From positions 83,633 to 147,632 of the forward strand of contig NZ_JAGKJJ010000014.1 of assembly GCF_020329505.1 (NCBI RefSeq): a DNA stretch of 64,000 bases, in the 5' to 3' direction. This DNA comes from Bradyrhizobium semiaridum. Its GTDB lineage: Bacteria; Pseudomonadota; Alphaproteobacteria; Rhizobiales; Xanthobacteraceae. The notes under the pieces were generated by a model that worked only from the letters and a program-made list of their open reading frames with translations, was not told the DNA's origin and did no database searches. Below are positions 54,883 through 63,929 of the stretch, piece by piece (the stretch's first letter is position 1; each line of letters opens with the position of its first letter). The translations under genes and the position numbers were made by a program.

Positions 54883-56385
54883 CTAGCGCCGCACGATCGA
54901 GCCGGACCGTCCGACCAGCCGCGCCAGTTGCCTGAAGCGGCTGCCGACGCGGTCGGCGACCAGATCGACCATGCGATGCTCGAACACCAGCATCAGCTTG
55001 CGGCCCTGGGTGCGGAAATGCGTCGCCGGCAGCACGCCGGTGCGTGCCGCCGAGATCAAATGCGCGACGCGGAAGGCGGCGCCGAGCACGCGGGCGCGCT
55101 CGTCCCACGCCGGCGGAGCCAGTTCGCGGATCTGCAGCGGCGGCTCGTTTTCCTCGCTGAGGCCGGCATAGCGATAGAACACCGACAGCGCGACGAAGGC
55201 GCGGCCCTGATGCGTGATCGAGCCGAAATTGCCGTTCATGATCAGGCTGAGGGTTTCCTCGCCGCGATGATCCGGATGCACCCGCCAGCCGATGTCGGAG
55301 AGCAGGCAGGCGACATGGCGCAGCCGGCGGTCTTCCTCGGTCTCGCGCAGCCGTATCACCCGCGCCAGGCGGTCGGTCCAGGCGGTCAGCTCGCGGGCGT
55401 GACGGGCCGAGCGCGACAGCAATTCGTTGAGCTCCTGCGCGGCACAGAGCAGACCGTCCTTGGCGCGCTCTGTCGGCGGCAGCATCTCGTAGAGCAGGCC
55501 CTCGCGCACGCCGAAGGTCGAGAACACGATGGTCTTCGGCTGGGCGACCCGGATGATGTATTCGAGCACCAGCGCGGCATAGGTGAGCAGCGGCCGCCGC
55601 GCGTCGGCGACCGCCTCGATATTGGCCAGCATGTTGGTGGCCGCCAGCCGCCGCAGCCGCTGCGCGAAGTCGAGCGCGTCCGCCGCGGGGATCGAATAGC
55701 CGTGCATCACCTTGAGCGGATAGCCGCTCTGGATGATGTGGATGCGCGCCAGCGCACGCCAGGTGCCGCCGACGGCATAGAAGGTGCGGCCGCGGCCGGT
55801 CTTGAGTTGCGGCACGCCGAGCAGTTCGTTCTTGACGATGCGCTCGGCGCGCTTCAGCGATTTGTGCGAGAGGTCCTGCAGCGCGAGGCTGCCGAGCGGC
55901 AGCGTCACGCCGCTGCGCACGCGGTTGCCCTTCACGTCGATCAATTCGAGCGAGCCGCCGCCGAGGTCGCCGACAATGCCGTTGGGGTTGTGCACGCCGG
56001 AGACGACGCCGAGCGCGGACAGTTTTGCTTCACGCGGCCCGGAGAGGATTTCGATCTTGGCGCCGCAGATGCGCTCGGCCTGCGCGATGAAGTCGGGGCC
56101 GTTCTTGGCGTCGCGGCAGGCGGCGGTCGCGATCGCGAAGACGCGGCCGACCTGCTGGATCCTGCACAGCGCGCGAAAGCGGCGCAGCGCGGTGAGCGCC
56201 CGGTTGACCGCATCGGTGGCGAGCAGGCCGGTGCTCTGCACCTCGCGGCCGAGCCCGCACAGCGCCTTCTCGTTGAAGATGGTGACGAGGCTGCGCTCCA
56301 TCGCCTCGTAGACCACGAGACGAACCGAGTTCGAGCCAATGTCGATGACAGCGACGCTGGAAGCGCGCTTCCGCGGCCGCTTCAC
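54883..56385 (-). CDS. ppx: exopolyphosphatase, Ppx/GppA family
   Basis: Ppx hydrolyses polyphosphate (or pppGpp in GppA forms). The 500-residue protein begins with AVIDIGSNSVRLVVYE, has an ATPase-fold GDLGGGSLELIDV motif and a C-terminal HD-like region (YRYAGLSEENEPP). It starts 12 bases after ppk, so ppk and ppx form a typical operon. The opposition of ppk and ppx sets polyphosphate levels. Confidence 0.92.
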   Translation of the reverse strand: MKRPRKRASSVAVIDIGSNSVRLVVYEAMERSLVTIFNEKALCGLGREVQSTGLLATDAVNRALTALRRFRALCRIQQVGRVFAIATAACRDAKNGPDFIAQAERICGAKIEILSGPREAKLSALGVVSGVHNPNGIVGDLGGGSLELIDVKGNRVRSGVTLPLGSLALQDLSHKSLKRAERIVKNELLGVPQLKTGRGRTFYAVGGTWRALARIHIIQSGYPLKVMHGYSIPAADALDFAQRLRRLAATNMLANIEAVADARRPLLTYAALVLEYIIRVAQPKTIVFSTFGVREGLLYEMLPPTERAKDGLLCAAQELNELLSRSARHARELTAWTDRLARVIRLRETEEDRRLRHVACLLSDIGWRVHPDHRGEETLSLIMNGNFGSITHQGRAFVALSVFYRYAGLSEENEPPLQIRELAPPAWDERARVLGAAFRVAHLISAARTGVLPATHFRTQGRKLMLVFEHRMVDLVADRVGSRFRQLARLVGRSGSIVRR

Positions 56386-56397
56386 CGGAGAGCTCCC

Positions 56398-58602
56398 TTA
56401 TGACGATGGCTGCTGCCGCTCGTTGCGACGCGTGAGCCGGCGTGGCGAAGATTCCTTGAGCGACTTTCCACGGCCGGACAGACTCGGATTTGTCATGAAG
56501 TAATTGTGCAGGTTGAAGGGCTCTTCGCCCTTCGCGGCCTTCATACGCGTTGACGATCCATCGGGCAACAATTGCCAGCTCTGCTCGTTGTCCTTCAGGT
56601 TCGCGACCATGATCTGTTCGAGAACCTGCTGATGCACCGTGGGATTTTGCAGCGGACAGAGAACCTCGACGCGGCGGTCGAGGTTGCGCGGCATCATGTC
56701 GGCGGACGAGATATACACAGCCGCTTTGGTGCTCGGCAGGCCTTGGCCCATGCCGAAGCAGTAGATTCGGCCGTGCTCCAGGAACCGGCCGATCACCGAT
56801 TTAACGCGGATGTTCTCCGACAGGCCGGGCAGGCCGGGCCGCAGGCAGCAGATGCCGCGCACCACGAGCTCGACCGAGACGCCGGCCTGCGAGGCCTCAT
56901 ACAGCGCGTCGATGATGTCGGGGTCGACCAGCGCGTTCATCTTCATCCAGATCGCACCGGGCCGGCCATGCTTGACGTGTCCGATCTCGTCGTGGATGTG
57001 CTCGATGATGCGCTTGCGCAGCGTCAGCGGCGACACGGCCATCTTCTCGATGTCGCTCGGCTCGGCATAGCCGGTGATGTAGTTGAACACGCGCGCGACG
57101 TCGCGACCGATGATCTGGTCCGAGGTGAAGTAGGAGAGGTCGGTGTAGATGCGCGCGGTGACCGGATGATAGTTGCCGGTGCCGGTGTGGATGTAGGTGG
57201 TGAGGTTGCCGCCCTCGCGGCGGACCACCATCGACAGCTTGGCGTGCGTCTTCAGCTCGATGAAGCCGTACACGACCTGGACGCCGGCGCGCTCGAGGTC
57301 GCGGGCCCAGCGGATATTGGCTTCCTCGTCGAAGCGCGCCTTCAGCTCGATCAGCGCCGTGACCGACTTGCCGGCCTCGGCGGCCTCGGCCAGTGTGCGC
57401 ACGATCGGTGAATTGTTCGAGGTGCGGTAGAGCGTCTGCTTGATCGCAACGACGTCGGGATCGCGCGCCGCCTGTTGCAGGAACTGGACGACGACATCGA
57501 AGGATTCGTAGGGGTGATGGACCACGAGGTCCTTCTGGCGGATGGCGGCGAAGATGTCGCCGCCATGGTCGCGCACGCGCTCGGGATGGCGCGGCACATA
57601 GGGCGGGAATTCGAGGTCGGGACGATCGAGGCGGGTGAGCTGCGACAGCTCGTTCATCGCCAGCACGCCGTCGACCAGGAACACTTCGTCGTCGGCGGCC
57701 GACAGCGCGTGCTGCACGAACAGGCGCAGCTCCTCCGGCATCTTGGCCTCGATCTCGAGCCGGATCACCGACCCGCGGCGCCGCCGCTTGAGCGCGGTCT
57801 CGAACAGGCGGACGAGGTCTTCGGCCTCTTCCTCGATTTCCAGTTCGGAGTCCCTGATAATGCGGAACGCGCCCTGGCCCTTGACGGTATAGCCGGGGAA
57901 CAGGCGTCCGATGAACAGGCCGGTGGCCTGCTCCAGCGTGATCAGCCGTGCCGGCGCGCCTTCCTTCGCGGCGGGGATGCGGATGAAGCGGTCGATCTTG
58001 CCGGGCATGCGGATCAGCGCGTTCATCGCCTTGCCGTCGGAGATCCGCGACAGCTGCAGCGCGACGGTGAAGCCGAGATTCGGGATGAACGGGAACGGAT
58101 GCGCCGGGTCGATCGCGAGCGGCGTCAGCAGCGGGAAGATGCTGTGGAGGAAGTGATCCTCGATCCATGCGCGCTCGGACTTGGTCACATCGCGCCCGTC
58201 GACGAGCTGGATGCCGACCTCGGACAGGATCGTGCGCAGGTCGCTCCAGATCGCCTGCTGGTCGGAGGCGAGCTGCGACACCGTCTTGTTGATCATGACG
58301 AGCTGCTCGGCCGGCAGCAGGCCGTCGGGGCTGCGCTCGGTGATGCCCTCGCGGACCTGCGCCTTGATGCCGGCGACGCGGACCATGAAGAACTCGTCGA
58401 GGTTATTGGCCGATATCGACAGGAACCGGACCCGCTCCAGCACCGGATGGCCCTGATTGACCGATTCCTCGAGCACCCGGCGATTGAAATGCAGCCAGGA
58501 CAGCTCGCGATTGATGAATCGCTCAGGGCTGGTCGCGATCGCGGGAACGGCGGAGGCTTCCGCCTCTTTGTCTTTGATTTCAGTAGCTTGTGCCGAGTCC
58601 AT
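56398..58602 (-). CDS. ppk: polyphosphate kinase 1
   Basis: Ppk1 polymerises phosphate from ATP into polyphosphate. From ATG 58602 (MDSAQATEIKD) the protein is about 734 residues. FINRELSWLHFNRRVL opens the N-terminal domain, the catalytic histidine is in HTGTGNYHPVTARIYTDLS, and the C-terminal domain has RVEVLCPLQNPTV. An in-frame TTG at 58635 could add 11 residues. Length is within the family range. Confidence 0.95.
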   Translation of the reverse strand: MDSAQATEIKDKEAEASAVPAIATSPERFINRELSWLHFNRRVLEESVNQGHPVLERVRFLSISANNLDEFFMVRVAGIKAQVREGITERSPDGLLPAEQLVMINKTVSQLASDQQAIWSDLRTILSEVGIQLVDGRDVTKSERAWIEDHFLHSIFPLLTPLAIDPAHPFPFIPNLGFTVALQLSRISDGKAMNALIRMPGKIDRFIRIPAAKEGAPARLITLEQATGLFIGRLFPGYTVKGQGAFRIIRDSELEIEEEAEDLVRLFETALKRRRRGSVIRLEIEAKMPEELRLFVQHALSAADDEVFLVDGVLAMNELSQLTRLDRPDLEFPPYVPRHPERVRDHGGDIFAAIRQKDLVVHHPYESFDVVVQFLQQAARDPDVVAIKQTLYRTSNNSPIVRTLAEAAEAGKSVTALIELKARFDEEANIRWARDLERAGVQVVYGFIELKTHAKLSMVVRREGGNLTTYIHTGTGNYHPVTARIYTDLSYFTSDQIIGRDVARVFNYITGYAEPSDIEKMAVSPLTLRKRIIEHIHDEIGHVKHGRPGAIWMKMNALVDPDIIDALYEASQAGVSVELVVRGICCLRPGLPGLSENIRVKSVIGRFLEHGRIYCFGMGQGLPSTKAAVYISSADMMPRNLDRRVEVLCPLQNPTVHQQVLEQIMVANLKDNEQSWQLLPDGSSTRMKAAKGEEPFNLHNYFMTNPSLSGRGKSLKESSPRRLTRRNERQQPSS

Positions 58603-58733
58603 CAAGTGCTGGTCCAATTCGGGGAGGGCGGCCAAGGCGGTCTAGCCGAGGGGCGCACAAACCATGTGATATTGCGATGACGTTTCGATGACATTCAGGT
58701 TCCGACCGCTGCCGCGGTCAAGCCCGGTCACCG

Positions 58734-59411
58734 TCAGGCATCGCGCAACAGCTCGGCCGCCAGCGCCCGTGTCACCGGCCGCCCGAGCCGCAGCGCCTCG
58801 GTGTCTAGCAGCTCGACCGCCTGCCGGACTGCGGCATAGGAGCGCTCGATCCGGTTGCTCAGGTAGCTCACCAGCGGCTCGTCCACGCTCATCTGGCGGT
58901 CGGCGCAGAACTTGACGATCAGGCCGCGGAACAGCTGGTCGTCGGGCGGCAGCAGCGCCACGGTCGGCACCGCACGCAGCCGCGATCGCAGATCGCGCAG
59001 CTCGATCTCGAAGGCCGACGGCGCAAAGCGCGCGGTGATCAGCACGAAGGCATCGTCCTGGCGCGCGAGGTTGAGGAGGTGAAACATCGCGCGCTCGTCG
59101 AAATCCGACGGCCGCAAATCCTCGAGGACCAACGCGCCGGTCGCAAGCGCGGTCGGCACCGCCTCTGCCGTCAGCGCATGCGCCGCGGTTGAACGCGCGC
59201 CGGCGAGCTCGGCCCAGATCGCGGCGAGGTGGCTCTTGCCGGAGCCCTCGGGGCCGACCAGCAGCATGACGCGGTTCGGCCAGTCCGGCCAGCCGTCGAT
59301 CAGCGCCAGCGCCGCCTCGTTGGCCGGTCCTTCGAGAAAATCGTCGCGGGTCAGCCTCTCCTCGTGCGGCAACGCCAGAGCCAATTGCCGAGGTTGAACG
59401 CCGCCTGTCAC
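58734..59411 (-). CDS. hdaA: DnaA-like replication regulator Hda (HdaA)
   Basis: HdaA is a short AAA+ protein related to DnaA that promotes hydrolysis of DnaA-ATP at the replisome and so restricts re-initiation in alphaproteobacteria. The protein begins VTGGVQPRQLALALP, containing the clamp-binding QLALALP motif. The Walker A is GPEGSGKSHL and the sensor region includes LRAVPTVALLPPDD. The GTG at 59411 is preceded by GGAG, which I prefer; an ATG at 59441 would add ten residues. It lies between the CDP-alcohol phosphatidyltransferase and ppk, all on the minus strand. Confidence 0.9.
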   Translation of the reverse strand: MTGGVQPRQLALALPHEERLTRDDFLEGPANEAALALIDGWPDWPNRVMLLVGPEGSGKSHLAAIWAELAGARSTAAHALTAEAVPTALATGALVLEDLRPSDFDERAMFHLLNLARQDDAFVLITARFAPSAFEIELRDLRSRLRAVPTVALLPPDDQLFRGLIVKFCADRQMSVDEPLVSYLSNRIERSYAAVRQAVELLDTEALRLGRPVTRALAAELLRDA

Positions 59412-59453
59412 GCAAGTCTCCAAAACACTGTGTTCGAGCATGATCCCGATGCT

Positions 59454-59996
59454 CTAGCGGGCTTCGATCGTGCTCATGTGCCGCACCCACTCGACGAGAT
59501 AGAGGGACACCGAAACCAAAGTAAAGATCGTGACGAGGCCGATCAGGATCAGATCGTAGGGATACGGTTGAAAGCCGAAGCCGAGCGAGGCCAGCACCAA
59601 TGCCGCGAACCCGACCTGCGCCACCGTGTTCAGCTTCGACACCATCAACGGCTTCATCTCGACCGGCTTGTCGAACAACCATGACACAATCACGGCGGAC
59701 ACGATCATGATGTCGCGCGACACCACGAGAATGACGAGCCAGCGCGGCACCGCGCCCCAGATGCCGAGCGCGACATAGATCGACACCAAGAGCGCCTTGT
59801 CGGCGAGCGGATCGAGCAGGGCGCCGAGCTCGCTCGTCATGTTGAAGCGCTTGGCGAGGAAACCGTCGACCGCGTCCGAGACGCCGGCGACTACGAAGAT
59901 CGCAAACGCGATCTCCATCTGACTCGACACAATGGCCCAGACGATCACCGGCACCAGGATGATGCGGCCAAGAGTGATGATATTCGGTATGCTCAA
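59454..59996 (-). CDS. CDP-alcohol phosphatidyltransferase family protein
   Basis: The 180-residue membrane protein carries the family signature with paired aspartates (SDAVDGFLAKR then GALLDPLADK) and five or six hydrophobic helices. The fold matches PgsA (CDP-diacylglycerol-glycerol-3-phosphate phosphatidyltransferase) or cardiolipin-related enzymes. A start MSIPNIITLGRIILVPV is the PgsA-like beginning. The substrate is not certain, so no gene symbol is given. It is divergent from purM and upstream of hdaA. Confidence 0.85.
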   Translation of the reverse strand: MSIPNIITLGRIILVPVIVWAIVSSQMEIAFAIFVVAGVSDAVDGFLAKRFNMTSELGALLDPLADKALLVSIYVALGIWGAVPRWLVILVVSRDIMIVSAVIVSWLFDKPVEMKPLMVSKLNTVAQVGFAALVLASLGFGFQPYPYDLILIGLVTIFTLVSVSLYLVEWVRHMSTIEAR

Positions 59997-60156
59997 ATTG
60001 GGTCGCTTCCCGGCTAGAAGCCTGATTTTACTCGATATCCGGCTCTTGTGGGCAGCGGCCGGATGTTATCTACATAGTATCGTGACACTGGCGCCGCGAG
60101 CCATTGCGCGGGGGCGGAATTCCTCGTAACCAGCCCCTGATCATCTGGAATTGGGC

Positions 60157-61230
60157 ATGACCGAGCGCAAAAACGGGCTCACATACGCGGATTCGGGCGT
60201 CGATATCGACGCCGGCAACCGTCTGGTCGATCTGATCAAGCCGATGGTGCGGGCCACCGCGCGCCCGGGCGCGGACGCCGAGATCGGCGGCTTCGGCGGG
60301 CTGTTCGATCTCAAGGCGGCCGGCTTCAAGGATCCGGTGCTGGTCGCCGCGACCGATGGCGTCGGCACCAAGCTCAAGATCGCGATCGAGACCGGCATCC
60401 ATGGCGGCATCGGCATCGACCTCGTCGCGATGTCGGTCAATGACCTCGTCGTGCAGGGCGCGGAACCGCTGTTCTTCCTCGACTATTTCGCCTGCGGCAA
60501 GCTCGATCCGCAGGCCACGGCTCAGATCGTCGCCGGCATTGCGGAAGGCTGCCGCGAATCCGGCTGTGCGCTGATCGGCGGCGAGACCGCCGAGATGCCC
60601 GGCCTTTACAAGGACGGCGACTACGACCTCGGCGGCTTCGCCGTCGGCGCCGCCGAGCGCGGCACGTTGCTGCCGAGCGGCGATATCGCCGTGGGCGACG
60701 CCGTGATCGGGCTCGCGTCCTCCGGCGTGCACTCCAACGGCTACTCGCTGGTGCGCAAGATCGTCGAGCAGTCCGGCCTCGGCTACGACGCGCCGGCGCC
60801 GTTCGCGCCGGTCATGACGCTCGGCGCGGCGCTGCTGACGCCGACCCGGCTCTATGTGAAATCCTGTCTGCGCGCGATCCGCGAGACCGGCGCAGTCAAG
60901 GGGCTTGCCCACATCACCGGCGGCGGCTTCACCGACAACATTCCGCGCGTACTGCCGAAGCATCTTGGCGTCGGCATCGACCTGCCGCGCCTGCCGGTGC
61001 TCCCGGTGTTCAAATGGCTGGCGGCGGAGGGCGGCATCGCCGAGCTCGAGCTGCTGCGCACCTTCAACTGCGGCATCGGCATGATCGCGATCGTCAAGCC
61101 GGATGCCGTCGAGCAGGTCATCGGGGTGTTCACCGAGGCCGGCGAGACCGCGACGCTGCTCGGCGAGGTGATCGAGGCAAGCGGCGAGCATCGTGTGGTC
61201 TATGACGGTCATCTCGATCTCTCCCGATGA
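60157..61230 (+). CDS. purM: phosphoribosylformylglycinamidine cyclo-ligase
   Basis: PurM closes the imidazole ring (AIR synthetase) in purine biosynthesis. The 357-residue protein contains VAATDGVGTKLKIA, GGETAEMPGLY, LASSGVHSNGYSLVRK and HITGGGFTDNIPR, all typical of PurM. The ATG at 60157 follows a weak TTG at 60151. Its stop overlaps the purN ATG by four bases (ATGA), so purM and purN are coupled. Divergent from the phosphatidyltransferase gene. Confidence 0.97.
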   Translation: MTERKNGLTYADSGVDIDAGNRLVDLIKPMVRATARPGADAEIGGFGGLFDLKAAGFKDPVLVAATDGVGTKLKIAIETGIHGGIGIDLVAMSVNDLVVQGAEPLFFLDYFACGKLDPQATAQIVAGIAEGCRESGCALIGGETAEMPGLYKDGDYDLGGFAVGAAERGTLLPSGDIAVGDAVIGLASSGVHSNGYSLVRKIVEQSGLGYDAPAPFAPVMTLGAALLTPTRLYVKSCLRAIRETGAVKGLAHITGGGFTDNIPRVLPKHLGVGIDLPRLPVLPVFKWLAAEGGIAELELLRTFNCGIGMIAIVKPDAVEQVIGVFTEAGETATLLGEVIEASGEHRVVYDGHLDLSR

Positions 61231-61877
61231 AGCGCCGCGTCGCCATCCTGATCTCCGGCCGCGGCTCCAACATGGCCGCGCTGATCGAGGCCGCGAAGGC
61301 CGAGGACTTTCCCGCCGAGATCGTCGTCGTGATCTCGAACCGCGCCAGTGCCCCCGGGCTGGAGCGGGCGGCCGCGAGCGGCATCCCGACCGTCGTCATC
61401 GAGAGCAAGCCGTTCGGCAAGGATCGCGCCGGCTTCGAGGCCGTGCTGACGCGGGCGCTCGACGAGAAGCAAGTCGAGCTGATCTGCCTCGGCGGTTTCA
61501 TGCGGCTGTTCACCGCCGAGTTCGCCAGGCGCTGGCACGGACGGATGCTCAACATCCATCCCTCGCTGCTGCCGTGTTTCCCCGGCCTCGATCCGCATGG
61601 CCAGGCGCTGCGCGCGGGGGTCAAGCTGTCCGGTGCGACGGTGCATTTCGTGATCCCCGAGACCGATGCCGGACCGATCGTGATGCAGGGCGCGGTGACC
61701 GTGGCCGACGACGACACGCCCGAAACGCTCGCCGCGCGCGTGATCACCATCGAGCACCGCATCTATCCGGAGGCGCTGCGGCTGCTCGCGAGCGGCCGGC
61801 TCAAGCTCGAAGGCGACGTCTGCAAAACGCTCGGGAGCGCCGCGACGGACGGCACGCTGATCGCGCCGGTACCTTGA
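61227..61877 (+). CDS. purN: phosphoribosylglycinamide formyltransferase (folate-dependent)
   Basis: PurN transfers a formyl group from 10-formyl-tetrahydrofolate to GAR. The 216-residue protein has VAILISGRGSNMAAL at the start, the motif LNIHPSLLPCFPG with catalytic Asn and His, and ETDAGPIVMQGAV with the catalytic Asp. It is translationally coupled to purM by an ATGA overlap. Together with PurF and PurM here, it covers three purine steps. Confidence 0.97.
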   Translation: MKRRVAILISGRGSNMAALIEAAKAEDFPAEIVVVISNRASAPGLERAAASGIPTVVIESKPFGKDRAGFEAVLTRALDEKQVELICLGGFMRLFTAEFARRWHGRMLNIHPSLLPCFPGLDPHGQALRAGVKLSGATVHFVIPETDAGPIVMQGAVTVADDDTPETLAARVITIEHRIYPEALRLLASGRLKLEGDVCKTLGSAATDGTLIAPVP

Positions 61878-61893
61878 GCTGGACTTGAGGAAA

Positions 61894-61919
61894 TCCCCCG
61901 GGGTGATGCGGCCGGGGGA
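61894..61919. terminator. hairpin between convergent purN and cold-shock gene
   Basis: TCCCCCGG (61894-61901) pairs with CCGGGGGA (61912-61919) in a perfect 8-base stem with a 10-base loop. It lies between the two convergent genes, so it is probably a shared terminator. No T-run follows on either strand. Confidence 0.5.
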
Positions 61920-61954
61920 GGCGTCATCATGGCTGGCGCTGATCGCACCGGCGT

Positions 61955-62158
61955 TCAGTTCACCTTGAGATTTTCCGCCGAAGTCTTGCCGCGGCTCTCC
62001 ACCAGTTCGTACTCGACCGTCTGGTTTTCATTCAGCGTGGTGAGTCCAGCGCGCTCGACCGCCGAGATGTGGACGAACACGTCCTTGTCTCCGACCGCCG
62101 GCTTGATGAACCCGTAACCCTTGGTGGCGTTGAACCACTTGACGGTACCCTTCGGCAT
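61955..62158 (-). CDS. cold-shock domain protein
   Basis: The 67-residue protein is a CspA-type RNA chaperone. RNP1 is KGYGFI and RNP2 is VFVHIS, after the opening MPKGTVKWFNATKG. GGGAGG lies just before the ATG at 62158. The frame runs further upstream without a signature, so the first Met of the motif is chosen. Its leader carries tandem 15-base repeats and a hairpin. A genome of this type usually has several csp genes, so no number is given. Confidence 0.95.
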   Translation of the reverse strand: MPKGTVKWFNATKGYGFIKPAVGDKDVFVHISAVERAGLTTLNENQTVEYELVESRGKTSAENLKVN

Positions 62159-62181
62159 CGTCTCCCTCCCAGTCTCGACAT

Positions 62182-62218
62182 AAAAAAGACGCGGCCACGT
62201 TTTGCACGTGCCACGCCA
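62182..62218 (-). promoter_or_regulatory. terminator-like hairpin in the csp leader
   Basis: On the minus strand GGCACGT, GCAAA, ACGTGGCC form a stem with one bulge, and TTTTTT follows five bases later, 24-29 bases upstream of the csp ATG. The form suggests transcript attenuation or a temperature-responsive leader, as is known for some csp genes. This is inference from shape. Confidence 0.4.
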
Positions 62219-62254
62219 CAAACCGGCCTACGGGTGTCTGTTCAGTGGTCGAAT

Positions 62255-62329
62255 CTTCAGGCTCGCAGTCTTCAAGTCCGACGTCTTCAAGTCCGAGGTC
62301 TTCACGTTCGCAGTCTTGCCGCAATCCGA
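62255..62329. repeat. five degenerate 15-bp tandem repeats upstream of csp
   Basis: The consecutive units CTTCAGGCTCGCAGT, CTTCAAGTCCGACGT, CTTCAAGTCCGAGGT, CTTCACGTTCGCAGT and CTTGCCGCAATCCGA make a 75-base array at 62255-62329. On the minus strand one frame reads as degenerate pentapeptide units (KTSDL-like), but no start codon with a ribosome-binding site supports a gene. Thus it is a leader or spacer repeat. Around it, 62159-62454 holds no other gene. Confidence 0.75.
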
Positions 62330-62454
62330 TTGCGACGAGATTGCAACATGAAAATTGCGGGTTCGCAAGCCTGCGGCGTGCCGCGGATGCTTCACGGGAT
62401 GCAACCGCAGAGCACGGTTGCCGGAGGAGTGCTCGGCCACTGGCCGACACGGGG

Positions 62455-63603
62455 CTAGCTCCGGTCGACCCGCACCACGCGGCCCTTGTCGATCGCAAGC
62501 GCGAGCTGGCCGTGCTTCAGCTTGAGCGCGGCCTCGCCGAACAATTCGCGCCGCCAGCCGTGCAAGGCGGCGACATCGGCGTGGTCGCTGGTCGCGATCT
62601 GCTCGAGATCGTCGACGGTCGCGATCACCTTGCTGGCGACGCCGTGGCGTTCCGAGGTCATGCGCAGCAGCACCTTGAGCAGCTCGACGGTCGCAGCGCC
62701 ATTGGAATTGTTGCGCGGCTTCTCCAGCTTCGGCAGCGAGGCCTGGTCGCGCGCCAGCCCGCGCTGCACGGCGGCGATGATGTCGGTGCCCCATTTGGAG
62801 CGCTCGAACCCCTTCGGCAGCGAGCGCAGGTTGCCGAGCTTCTCGATCGAGGTCGGGGCGTGGGTCGCGATGTCGCCGACCGCATCGTCCTTGAGGACGC
62901 GCGAGCGCGGCACGTCGCGGCTCTGCGCCTCCTGCTCGCGCCAGGCCGCGACCTCGATCAGCACCGCGAGCTCGCGCGGCTTGCGCACGCGGGTCTTGAG
63001 CCGCTCCCAGGCGCGTTCGGGGTGGAAATCATAGGTCTTCGGCGAGGTCAGGACCTCCATCTCCTCGCTGACCCAGTCGCTGCGGCCGCGCTTCTTCAGA
63101 TCGGCGTCGAGCGCGGCGAACACCTCGCGCAGATGGGTGACGTCGGAGACGGCGTAATGGATCTGCTCCTGGCTGAGCGGCCGGCGCGACCAGTCGGTGA
63201 AGCGGTGGGTCTTGTCGGGCCGGTGGCCGGTGACGCGGTCGACCAGCGCGTCGTAGGCGATGCTGTCGCCGTAGCCGAGCACCATGGCGGCGACCTGGGT
63301 GTCGAAGATCGGATGCGGAATGGTGCCGGAAAGATGCCAGACGATTTCGATGTCCTGCCGCGCGGCGTGAAACACCTTCAGCACCGCTTCGTCAGACATC
63401 AGCTCGAAGAACGGCTTGAGGTCGATGCCGGGCGCCAGTGCGTCGACCACGATGGCCTCGTCTGCGCTCGCCATCTGCACAACGCAGAGCAGTGGGTAGT
63501 AGGTCGTCTCCCGCAGGAACTCGGTATCGACGGTGATGACCTTGTGCTTGGCAAGCCGTGCGCAGGCGGCGGCGAGTTCGGAGGTAGTGGTAATCAGATC
63601 CAT
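62455..63603 (-). CDS. rnd: ribonuclease D
   Basis: RNase D is a 3'-5' exoribonuclease in tRNA maturation. The 382-residue protein shows the DEDD exonuclease motifs: VDTEFLRETTY (Asp and Glu), FHAARQDIEIV (Asp) and YAVSDVTHLREV (Tyr and Asp). Two HRDC-like helical domains follow. The start is the ATG at 63603. A palindrome-rich spacer lies upstream to the window edge. Length is normal. Confidence 0.95.
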   Translation of the reverse strand: MDLITTTSELAAACARLAKHKVITVDTEFLRETTYYPLLCVVQMASADEAIVVDALAPGIDLKPFFELMSDEAVLKVFHAARQDIEIVWHLSGTIPHPIFDTQVAAMVLGYGDSIAYDALVDRVTGHRPDKTHRFTDWSRRPLSQEQIHYAVSDVTHLREVFAALDADLKKRGRSDWVSEEMEVLTSPKTYDFHPERAWERLKTRVRKPRELAVLIEVAAWREQEAQSRDVPRSRVLKDDAVGDIATHAPTSIEKLGNLRSLPKGFERSKWGTDIIAAVQRGLARDQASLPKLEKPRNNSNGAATVELLKVLLRMTSERHGVASKVIATVDDLEQIATSDHADVAALHGWRRELFGEAALKLKHGQLALAIDKGRVVRVDRS

Positions 63604-63763
63604 GAAGTGTCCATGACGCTCAACACACGCGTTCTGCCGAAAGGGCAGCTATGTCAAGGGTCTTGCTGGGATTTTGGCCCTGCGCCGGGCGAGGGGCAGG
63701 GGATTTTAAGGGGATTCGAGGGTGATTTGCGGGGATTTGGGCCTCATAAGTCTCGACATGAGT

Positions 63764-63895
63764 GGTATCGTCGAAAGCCAGGGCCCATAAACAACAGGGT
63801 CTCGTTGTAAACGGCATCGTGGCGCCCACCGGCGCGTAACAAGAGGCAGTTGGGGTAATGGGTCCCGGCCTTCGCCGGGACGACAGCGAGTTTGT
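63764..63895. repeat. dispersed repeat with a GTCCCGG...CCGGGAC hairpin
   Basis: A composite Bradyrhizobium-type repeat ends with the hairpin GTCCCGG (63862-63868) and CCGGGAC (63875-63881), preceded by ACGGCATCGTGGCGCC and GTAATGG. The same GGGTCCC...GGGACGAC theme occurs in the inverted pair at 12211-12337. No protein-coding frame is supported here. Confidence 0.6.
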
Positions 63896-63929
63896 TGTGC
63901 CGCTGGTGAGTCATACTTCCGCGCTCTCG

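Noticed and set aside
62228..62794. Minus-strand frame with KTSDL-type pentapeptide repeats
   Set aside because: The long part of the frame is a shadow of rnd, and the repeat portion has no start with a ribosome-binding site. It is better explained as a 15-bp DNA tandem repeat.
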